Shown: positions 5,803 to 11,169 of the stretch, piece after piece | Numbering within the stretch: the stretch's first letter is position 1 | Layout: the number at the start of each line of letters is the position of its first letter | NCBI GenBank assembly: GCA_965365655.1 | Contig: CBDUCN010000158.1 | Location: forward strand, 1 to 11,169 | Origin: JBFHNV01 sp965365655 | GTDB taxonomy: Bacteria; Pseudomonadota; Gammaproteobacteria; HK1 | DNA length: 11,169 nt | Direction of reading: 5' to 3' | Translations under genes and position numbers: made by a program | Notes under the pieces: generated by a model | What the model was told of the DNA's origin: nothing | Seen by the model: the letters and a program-made list of their open reading frames with translations, nothing else | Database searches by the model: none

Positions 5803-6813
5803 ATGTCCAGACGCATCGTCAGACACACCATTCTCGCTTCGGTGCTGCTGCTGTCCTGGGTGCCGTCGTGGGCCCCGGGCGCCTCGGTGGACGTCGAGGT
5901 CTACTCGCAGCAGGCGCTTGCCGCCGACCGCCAGCGCTACCGGCAGAAGTTCGAGTTCCTCCTGCACAAGGGGCTGCTGGATTTCATGACTGGTGACGAA
6001 CGGCGCGCCCTGCAAGGCGTGGTCGTGCGGCACCCCGTGCGCGGCCAGAACCTGTTGAGCGTCCAGGCGGTGGTCTTCGAGGGCAGGCCGACGGTCCGGG
6101 CGCCGGTCAGCTCGTTGAAGTTCATCGAGGACCTGAGCGTCGCGTACGCGTGGCGCCATCGGAATCGGTTGAGCCTCGAGCCGATAGACGAGTACCTGGC
6201 CATGCTCAAGCATCGCCCGGAGGCGTTCGCGAGCGGAACGCCCCCGGAGCCGCTGGCGGCGCTCGGCGTACCACCGGGAATCTGGGAGCGTGACCCGCGG
6301 GTCGACGACCTGTCCCTGCGCTTCCGCAACTCGGCCTGGGCGTTCATCCTCGCGCACGAGCTCGGTCACCTGCGCTTCGGGCACACGACGGAGAAGGCCT
6401 CGCCGGCGCAGGCGCAGCGCCAGGAAGAGCAGGCCGACGCATTCGCGGTCGACCTCCTGAGCCGCTCCGACACTATCCCGATGGGGATGATCCTGTGGCT
6501 GCAGGCGACGGCCGGGTACCTGAAGAGCCGGGCGGACTTCCCGAGCGATGCGGCCTGGCTCGACTGGGTCGCGAGCAGCGCCACGCATCCGGTCAACGGC
6601 CGTCGGATGCAGCACCTCGCCGCGCTGCTGCGACGCCAGGCCGCGAGCCAGCGCGACGCCGATCGCGCCGAGGTCCTGCAGTTCATCGCGGTGCGGCTTG
6701 CCGGGATCGGCGACATCGTCGAGGACCTGGAGATGCAGCGCTATCTCAGGCGCTGTGCGACGACGCGCCGCGTCGAGGACCTCCGCAGACACGACGATCG
6801 TCCCTGCCTCTGA
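5803..6813 (+). CDS. Exported HExxH metallopeptidase (M48/gluzincin-like)
   Basis: 336-residue predicted zinc protease. Residues 1-27 form a signal peptide or anchor (basic start, hydrophobic 9-24). A helical region with no family recognised spans about 30-170. The zinc site follows: AHELGHLRFGH supplies His185, Glu186 and His189. The third ligand is probably Glu208 or Glu209 in EEQADAFAVDLL, an ExxxD-type glutamate like that of M48 peptidases. THPVNGRRM (261-269) resembles the conserved HP...R element after the active site of M48 enzymes. Cys318 and Cys335 near the C-terminus could form a disulfide. The ATG at 5803 has a near-perfect ribosome site AGGAGGTGA (5791-5799). It is the last and largest gene of a three-gene unit with two small envelope proteins. 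The U49-like Peptidase family is an alternative. Protease activity is likely because all the expected metal-site residues are intact; the substrate is unknown. Confidence 0.8.
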   Translation: MSRRIVRHTILASVLLLSWVPSWAPGASVDVEVYSQQALAADRQRYRQKFEFLLHKGLLDFMTGDERRALQGVVVRHPVRGQNLLSVQAVVFEGRPTVRAPVSSLKFIEDLSVAYAWRHRNRLSLEPIDEYLAMLKHRPEAFASGTPPEPLAALGVPPGIWERDPRVDDLSLRFRNSAWAFILAHELGHLRFGHTTEKASPAQAQRQEEQADAFAVDLLSRSDTIPMGMILWLQATAGYLKSRADFPSDAAWLDWVASSATHPVNGRRMQHLAALLRRQAASQRDADRAEVLQFIAVRLAGIGDIVEDLEMQRYLRRCATTRRVEDLRRHDDRPCL

Positions 6814-6863
6814 GCGTGCCGGGCAGACCCGCCGGTTCAGGCACGGCGCGCAACGAAGACGGG

Positions 6864-6884
6864 GTCGAGCGGGTCGTGCTCGAC
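6864..6884. terminator. Perfect 7-bp inverted repeat between metallopeptidase and acyl-CoA synthetase genes
   Basis: GTCGAGC (6864-6870) and GCTCGAC (6878-6884) pair exactly around a 7-base loop, 50 bp past the metallopeptidase stop and 15 bp before a predicted -35 element. It could be a weak terminator without a U-tract or an operator for the downstream promoter. Confidence 0.35.
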
Positions 6885-6898
6885 GACCGCGCCGCGGC

Positions 6899-6927
6899 TT
6901 GTCGCGGTTCCGGCGCGCCCCTACGAT
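6899..6927 (+). promoter_or_regulatory. Candidate sigma70 promoter of the acyl-CoA synthetase gene
   Basis: TTGTCG (6899-6904) and TACGAT (6922-6927) match the -35 and -10 consensus at 4 of 6 positions each, with the ideal 17-bp spacer. Transcription would start near 6934, leaving a leader of about 19 bases that contains the ribosome site GGGAG (6943-6947). Confidence 0.45.
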
Positions 6928-6952
6928 GGCGCGTCCTGCTCCGGGAGCCGCG

Positions 6953-9076
6953 ATGCGCCGCCTCTGCAATCCCCGCTCGATCGCCGTCGTCGGCGCGTCG
7001 GAGGACATGGCCAAGTTCGGCGGCCGCGTGATGCACCAGCTCGTGCGCCACGGCTTCGCCGGCACGCTGTATCCGATCAACCCGCGCCGCGACACGGTCA
7101 ACGGCCTTCCGGCCTATCCCAGCGTGAGCGCGGTGCCGGCGCCGCCGGACGCGGCCATCATCGCGGTGCCGCCGCACGCGCTCGCCGACACGGTGCGCGA
7201 CTGCGTCGCGGGTGGCGTCGGCGTCGCCATCGTGATCACCGGCAACCTCGCGAGCGGCGACGACGACGGCAGCCGGCTCGAGCGCGAGATCGTGGCCATC
7301 GCGCGCGCCGGCGGCATGCGCATCCTGGGCCCGAACTGCCTCGGGGTGATCAACGCTCGGGCACACCTCGCGTTCTCGCCGTCGGTGACGATGGCGGTGG
7401 ACGCGCTGCCCGCGGGCCCGGTGGGCATCGCGAGCCAGTCCGGCGCGCTGATGACGGCGATGTTCATGCGCGGCCACGACGCGGGCGTGGGCTTCAGCAC
7501 CTGCATCTCGGTCGGCAACCAGGCCGACCTCGAGCTGGCCGATGCGTTCGAGCACCTGGTGGACGACGCGGACACGGGTGCGATCTGCCTGTACGTGGAA
7601 GGGATCCAGGATCTCGCGCGCTTCCGTGCGGCGGCGCGGCGCGCCCGCGCGGCCGGCAAGCCGGTGGTTGCGGTGAAGGCCGGGCGTACCCGCGCCGGTG
7701 CGGCGATGGCGAATTCCCATACCGGGTCGCTGGCCGGCTCCTGGGAGGCCTTCGCCGCGCTGTGCGAGGCCCTCGGCATCGTGGTCACCGACAGCACCGA
7801 GGCGGCGGTGTTGTGCGCGGACGCGCTCGCGAGGCACGGCACGCCGCGGGCGGACGGCCTCGCGGTGCTGTCGAGCTCCGGCGGTGCCGCGGTGCTCGCG
7901 TCCGACGCGGTCGCCGCGGACGGCGCGCTCGAGGTCGCGTCGCTTTCCGCGGCGACGCGCGACGTGCTCGCGCGCATGACCGCGCACCCGGTGGACAGCG
8001 CGATGATCGACTTCGGCGGATTCCGCCGGCCGTTCCAGCTCGACGAGATGGCGCGCACCCTGGACGCGCTCGCCGCCGACCCGGCGGTGGGCGCGATGAT
8101 CTACGTGATGACCCCGCAGCCGCTGATGCGCGAGCTGGGCGCGGCGATCGCGGACCTCGTGGAGCGCACGAACGTTCCCGTCGCGTTCGTGAGCACCGCC
8201 GGCAGCGTGGCCGCCGACGTGCACGCGGACCTGCGCGCGCGGGGGATCCCGGTGCACACCGGGATCGACGACGCGCTGCGCGTGCTGCGCGCGCTGATGG
8301 AGCGGCGGCGCCTGTCCCGGCTGGACGACGCGCGCGAGCCCGTGCCGGCAATGGACGACGCGGCGTTGCGCGACGCGTGTGCGGCGTTCGCGCCGGGACT
8401 GCTCACCGAGCCGGAGGCGAGGCGCGTGCTCGCTGCCGCGGGGGTGCCGCTGGTGCCGGGCGTGCTTGCCGCCGACGCCGACGCGGCGCTCGCGGCCGCG
8501 GCCGACATCGGCTTTCCGGTCGTGCTCAAGGGCGTCGCCCGCGGCCTCGTGCACAAGTCCGACGCCGGCGCCGTGCGCCTCGCGCTCGCGGACGCCGACG
8601 CGGTGCGCGAGGCCTTTCACGACATCGCCGCGGCGGTGGCCCGCGCCGCACCGCACGCGGTGTTCGACGGCTGCATGGTGCAGGCGATGGCGGGCGGCGG
8701 CGTGGTCGAGGCTTTCGTCGGGGCGCGCCACGATCCGCAGCACGGGCCGGTGGTGCTGGTCGGCGCGGGGGGCGTGCTGGTCGAGGTGCTGGACGACGTC
8801 GCGGTGCTCGCGGCCCCGGCGCGGCCCGGCGCGGTGATCGAGAAGCTGCGCGGTCTCGCGAGCTGGCCGCTGTTCGACGGCGCCCGCGGCCGCCCACCGG
8901 CCGACGTCGCGGCGCTCGCCGAGGTCGTGAGCCGGGTCGGCGCCGCCGTGGCGGCGCTCGGTGCGCGCTGCGCGGAGCTGGACGTCAACCCGGTGCTGGT
9001 GCGCGCGGCCGGCGAGGGTGTCGTGGCGCTGGACGCGCGGGCGGTGTGGAGCGCCGGCCCCGGGGCGGCGCCGTGA
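6953..9076 (+). CDS. NDP-forming acyl-CoA synthetase (acetate-CoA ligase family, fused alpha-beta)
   Basis: 707-residue cytosolic enzyme of the ADP-forming acyl-CoA synthetase family, which interconverts an acyl-CoA plus ADP and phosphate with the free acid, CoA and ATP through a phosphohistidine. Domain order: CoA-binding Rossmann domain (1-130, dinucleotide-type motif VVGAS at 12-16, GPNCLG at 126-131), succinyl-CoA-ligase-like domains (about 150-450) with the phosphorylated His256 in NSHTGS, and a C-terminal ATP-grasp domain (about 480-700; VVLKGVARGLVHKSDAGAV at 523-541, GAGGVLVEVLDDV at 604-616, ELDVNP at 675-680). All the key residues are intact. ATG 6953 is chosen because GGGAG lies five bases upstream; ATG 6926 falls in the predicted -10 box. 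Members of this family act on acetate, branched or aromatic acids, and some are annotated as feruloyl-CoA synthetases. The substrate here is open. A crotonase-like gene 1.4 kb downstream suggests a CoA-ester catabolic route. Confidence 0.9.
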   Translation: MRRLCNPRSIAVVGASEDMAKFGGRVMHQLVRHGFAGTLYPINPRRDTVNGLPAYPSVSAVPAPPDAAIIAVPPHALADTVRDCVAGGVGVAIVITGNLASGDDDGSRLEREIVAIARAGGMRILGPNCLGVINARAHLAFSPSVTMAVDALPAGPVGIASQSGALMTAMFMRGHDAGVGFSTCISVGNQADLELADAFEHLVDDADTGAICLYVEGIQDLARFRAAARRARAAGKPVVAVKAGRTRAGAAMANSHTGSLAGSWEAFAALCEALGIVVTDSTEAAVLCADALARHGTPRADGLAVLSSSGGAAVLASDAVAADGALEVASLSAATRDVLARMTAHPVDSAMIDFGGFRRPFQLDEMARTLDALAADPAVGAMIYVMTPQPLMRELGAAIADLVERTNVPVAFVSTAGSVAADVHADLRARGIPVHTGIDDALRVLRALMERRRLSRLDDAREPVPAMDDAALRDACAAFAPGLLTEPEARRVLAAAGVPLVPGVLAADADAALAAAADIGFPVVLKGVARGLVHKSDAGAVRLALADADAVREAFHDIAAAVARAAPHAVFDGCMVQAMAGGGVVEAFVGARHDPQHGPVVLVGAGGVLVEVLDDVAVLAAPARPGAVIEKLRGLASWPLFDGARGRPPADVAALAEVVSRVGAAVAALGARCAELDVNPVLVRAAGEGVVALDARAVWSAGPGAAP

Positions 9077-9095
9077 GCGGCGCGCGAGCGCCGGC

Positions 9096-9124
9096 CGCGC
9101 CGTTGCGCCGCGCGACGCGGCGCG
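9096..9124. terminator. GC-rich stem-loop after the acyl-CoA synthetase gene
   Basis: CGCGCCG (9096-9102) pairs exactly with CGGCGCG (9118-9124) across a 15-base loop, 20 bp past the stop codon. There is no U-tract and the region is almost pure GC, so chance pairing is plausible. Confidence 0.25.
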
Positions 9125-9160
9125 CACGTGCGGCGCGCCCGCGAGCCTGACGGGGGCGCG

Positions 9161-9793
9161 TTGGCCGACCTTCTTTACTGGCTGGACCTGGTCGGCGTCG
9201 CCGTGTTCGCGGCGAGCGGCGCGCTGGTCGCGTCGCGCAAGCAGCTGGACGTCGTCGGATTCGCGCTGATCGGCGCGGTGACCGGCATCGGCGGCGGGAC
9301 GCTGCGCGACCTGCTGCTCGGGCGCCCCGTGTTCTGGATTGGCCAGCCGGAGTACGTGCTGCTGTGCTTCGTGGTCGCGACGGTCGTGTTCTTCGTCTCC
9401 CCGCACATCGGGCGGCGCTACCCGGTGCTGCTGTGGGCCGACGCGGCCGGGCTGTCGGTGTTCGCGGTCGCGGGGACCCGGATCGCGGTCGACGCGGGCG
9501 TCGCGTGGCCGGTCGCGATCCTGATGGGCATGATGACCGCGACCTTCGGCGGGCTGCTGCGCGACGTGCTGTGCAACGAGATCCCGCTGGTGCTGCGCAA
9601 GGAGATCTACGCGACCGCGGCGGCGCTGGGCTCCGGCATCGACCTGCTGCTCGTCGAAGGCGGGGCGCCGCCGCCGGTCCCTGCGCTGGGCGGCTTCGCG
9701 GCGTGCTTCGTGCTGCGCGCGCTCGCGATCCGGCGCGGCTGGTCGCTGCCCGCGTACCGCCCGCGCCCGGGGCGCGATTACCCGCTCGAGTGA
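9161..9793 (+). CDS. TRIC-like/UPF0126 (YicG-type) membrane channel protein
   Basis: 210-residue integral membrane protein of the UPF0126 family, homologous to trimeric intracellular cation channels and with about seven predicted helices. The internal duplication typical of the family is visible: GIGGGTLRDLLLGR (42-55) in the first half and TATFGGLLRDVLCNE (126-140) in the second, each a glycine-kinked helix followed by Arg-Asp. Bacterial members are reported or proposed to pass monovalent cations or small metabolites. The family normally begins at LLYWLDL, which fits the TTG at 9161, preceded by GGGGG at 9152-9156. A GTG at 9128 would add 11 non-conserved residues and has no ribosome site. 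The gene is 84 bp after the acyl-CoA synthetase gene, same strand. The family is certain; the transported ion and the link to its neighbours are unknown. Confidence 0.88.
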   Translation: MADLLYWLDLVGVAVFAASGALVASRKQLDVVGFALIGAVTGIGGGTLRDLLLGRPVFWIGQPEYVLLCFVVATVVFFVSPHIGRRYPVLLWADAAGLSVFAVAGTRIAVDAGVAWPVAILMGMMTATFGGLLRDVLCNEIPLVLRKEIYATAAALGSGIDLLLVEGGAPPPVPALGGFAACFVLRALAIRRGWSLPAYRPRPGRDYPLE

Positions 9794-9887
9794 GCGCCCG
9801 TCGCCGCGCCGCGCGGACGCCGGCGGCAGTTGCAACGACGCGTGCCGGCGCGGATGCTTGCCGCTGGCGCGCGCGCACGGAGAGCAC

Positions 9888-10334
9888 ATGAGCATCGAGA
9901 TCCGCCCGCTTCGAGACGACGACCGGGAAACGTGGGAAGAGCTGTTCCGCGCGTACGGAACGTTCTACAAGACCACGATCCCGGACGCCGCATTCGGCGA
10001 GGTCTGGACGTGGATCTTCGATCCGGCCAACGATTTCTGGTGCGACGTCGCGCAGTCGGCCGACGGGCGGATCGTCGGCTTCACGCAGTACCAGCTCATG
10101 CATCGCTCGCTCGGGGGCAGCATGGTGTGCTACCTGAGCGACCTGTACGTCGTCCCGGACGTCCGCGGCTCCGGTGCGGGGCGCGCGCTGATCGACCACG
10201 TGCTCGGGTTCGCGAGGGAACGGGGACTCCCGGGCGTGCGCTGGCTGACGCAGGAGTTCAACTACCCGGCGCGAGCGCTCTACGACACCTACGCGCCGAA
10301 GACGGATTTCATCCTCTACAACGTCCCGGTCTGA
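9888..10334 (+). CDS. GNAT-family N-acetyltransferase
   Basis: 148-residue single-domain protein of the Gcn5-related acetyltransferase fold, which moves an acetyl group from acetyl-CoA to an amine. It begins with the usual IEIRPLRDDDRETWEELF first strand and helix (3-20). The central strand SDLYVVPDVRGSGAGRALI (84-102) carries the pyrophosphate-binding motif A (R-G-S-G-A-G-R, 93-99). The C-terminal NYPARALYDTYAPKTDFILY (125-144) matches the motif B tyrosine region. ATG 9888 has a GGAG ribosome site five bases upstream (9879-9882). An in-frame TTG at 9858 lacks one and would add ten residues ahead of the conserved start. The acceptor cannot be predicted. It is 94 bp after the TRIC-like gene. 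Confidence 0.88.
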   Translation: MSIEIRPLRDDDRETWEELFRAYGTFYKTTIPDAAFGEVWTWIFDPANDFWCDVAQSADGRIVGFTQYQLMHRSLGGSMVCYLSDLYVVPDVRGSGAGRALIDHVLGFARERGLPGVRWLTQEFNYPARALYDTYAPKTDFILYNVPV

Positions 10335-10346
10335 GCCGGAGGGACG

Positions 10347-10360
10347 GGGGGCGCGCCCCC
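10347..10360. terminator. 14-bp GC palindrome after the acetyltransferase gene
   Basis: GGGGG-CGCG-CCCCC is a perfect palindrome 12 bp past the stop codon, able to form a 5-bp stem with a CGCG loop. No U-tract follows. Possible weak terminator. Confidence 0.3.
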
Positions 10361-10393
10361 ACGGGCCCGGCCACTCGCGGTGCTCGTCCATGC

Positions 10394-10420
10394 TTGCGCC
10401 GCACGCGCGTGGTGTAGATT
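10394..10420 (+). promoter_or_regulatory. Weak candidate promoter of the crotonase-like gene
   Basis: TTGCGC (10394-10399) and TAGATT (10415-10420) are separated by only 15 bp. The 10-bp palindrome CACGCGCGTG (10402-10411) sits in the spacer and could be an operator. The short spacer makes this uncertain. Confidence 0.25.
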
Positions 10421-10494
10421 CCACGCATCGGCGACGGCCCGCGGCGCGAGTGCCGGACGCGGCGTGCCGCGGGGGCTGACGGAGGGCGGCGGGC

Positions 10495-11169
10495 ATGGGC
10501 GACGACGCGGTGACCTATTGCGGCGACGGGTCGGTCGCACGGATCACCATCAACCGCGCGGCGCGGCTCAATCGCCTCGACGCGGAGATCGTCGCGGGCC
10601 TGGAGGCCGCATGGCGCCGGTTCATGGCCGAGGACGCGCACCGGGTCGCGCTGCTCGGCGCCGCCGGCGAGCGCGCGTTCAGCGCGGGCGCGGACCTGAC
10701 CGCGGTCCCGCACGATCTGTGGCGGGGCATTCCGGGCGTCGGCGTGCCGGTGGACAAGCCGGTGGTGGCCGCGGTGCGCGGCTGGTGCGTGGGCGGCGCG
10801 ATGGTGCTCACGACGATGGCCGACGTGCTCGTCGCCGCGGACGACGCGAAGTTCAGCTACCCGGAGGTGAAGGTGGGCTTCTCCGGCGGCCTCATCGCGA
10901 CGCTGGCCGATCGCATCCCGCACAAGATCGCGATGGAGCTGCTGCTGCTGGGCGAGACCATCGACGCCAGGCGCGCGTACGAGGTCGGCTACGTGAACCG
11001 CGTGGTCGCGCCCGGCGAGCTGGATGCCGTCGCGTCGGACCTCGCGCAGCGCATCGCCGCGAACGCGCCGCTGCCCGCACGCATGCTGAAGCGCTTCGTC
11101 GGCGAGGTGCTCGCGAAGGGCCCGACGGAGCGCGCCGGTATCGCGCGCGCCCAGGTGGAGCAGGTGAAC
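10495..11169 (+). CDS. Enoyl-CoA hydratase/isomerase (crotonase) family protein, cut by the window end
   Basis: The first 225 codons are visible and the frame is open at the right edge; crotonases are usually about 255-270 residues, so roughly 30-45 are missing. The oxyanion-hole segments AFSAGADL (61-68) and GWCVGGAMVL (96-105) and the YPEVKVGFSGG strand (122-132) are clear. With an ungapped offset of 40 to rat enoyl-CoA hydratase, Gly141 is Gly101 and Glu164 is Glu124, but catalytic Glu144 becomes Val104. A standard two-glutamate hydratase mechanism is therefore unlikely. An isomerase, lyase, thioesterase or other crotonase chemistry on an acyl-CoA is possible. ATG 10495 has GGAGGG at 10481-10486. 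It could share a pathway with the acyl-CoA synthetase at 6953-9076. Confidence 0.88.
   Translation, partial: MGDDAVTYCGDGSVARITINRAARLNRLDAEIVAGLEAAWRRFMAEDAHRVALLGAAGERAFSAGADLTAVPHDLWRGIPGVGVPVDKPVVAAVRGWCVGGAMVLTTMADVLVAADDAKFSYPEVKVGFSGGLIATLADRIPHKIAMELLLLGETIDARRAYEVGYVNRVVAPGELDAVASDLAQRIAANAPLPARMLKRFVGEVLAKGPTERAGIARAQVEQVN

Noticed and set aside
6548..6952. Upstream extension of the acyl-CoA synthetase frame
   Set aside because: It overlaps the metallopeptidase gene in another frame, is Arg-rich, and precedes the predicted promoter and ribosome site of ATG 6953.
9128..9160. GTG start for the TRIC-like protein
   Set aside because: No ribosome site, and the 11 added residues are charged and unlike the family N-terminus. 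Kept only as an alternative to TTG 9161.
6746..9895. Very long minus-strand open frame (1049 codons) antisense to the acyl-CoA synthetase and TRIC-like genes
   Set aside because: The translation is low-complexity Arg/His/Ala/Asp-rich with no domain. It mirrors a GC-rich coding strand, and the plus strand has two clear protein families with intact motifs.
141..11169. Mobile elements, CRISPR, tRNA/rRNA or toxin-antitoxin genes
   Set aside because: I saw no transposase or integrase motifs, no repeat-spacer pattern, no tRNA arms or CCA ends, and no base-composition shift other than the short AT-rich ohrR promoter.

Overview
The window is a very GC-rich (roughly 70%) stretch of bacterial chromosome. 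It has dense gene packing, several GTG/TTG starts, GC-rich hairpins without U-tracts and many long antisense shadow frames. The gene set (2-Cys-type OhrR/Ohr, a DUF900-type hydrolase, a YicG/TRIC-like channel, a fused NDP-forming acyl-CoA synthetase) fits a proteobacterium, most plausibly a beta- or gammaproteobacterium. The sequence alone does not settle the genus. I see no insertion sequence, phage gene, CRISPR array, tRNA or rRNA.

Layout. (1) 141-1196, plus strand: a stand-alone cytosolic alpha/beta-hydrolase of the DUF900 type. (2) 1462-4859, minus strand, read right to left: ohrR, ohr, a class II aldolase/adducin-family protein and an exported PQQ-type sugar dehydrogenase. The first two form a peroxide-sensing repressor/peroxidase pair. 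The last two follow in the same direction, separated by strong GC-rich palindromes at 3837-3859 and 2947-2976, so transcription may be attenuated along the array. (3) 4860-5107: a divergent control region. It holds a sigma70-like ohrR promoter whose predicted start site falls on the ohrR ATG (leaderless mRNA) and an AT-rich OhrR-type operator inside that promoter. (4) 5108-6813, plus strand: three tightly spaced genes of unknown role, encoding a small two-helix membrane protein, a small exported protein and an exported HExxH metallopeptidase. This is the least explained unit and the best candidate for an undescribed system. (5) 6953 to the window end, plus strand: a fused NDP-forming acyl-CoA synthetase, a TRIC/UPF0126 membrane protein, a GNAT acetyltransferase and a crotonase-fold (enoyl-CoA hydratase-like) protein cut by the window edge.

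How they may work together. OhrR senses organic hydroperoxides through a reactive cysteine and releases the ohrR-ohr promoter, so that Ohr reduces the peroxides. The aldolase and sugar dehydrogenase may share that transcript or may simply be neighbours. The acyl-CoA synthetase and crotonase at the right could act on the same CoA thioester pathway. The small membrane protein, small exported protein and metallopeptidase look like one envelope-located module. All functional links between neighbours are inferences from order, strand and spacing.
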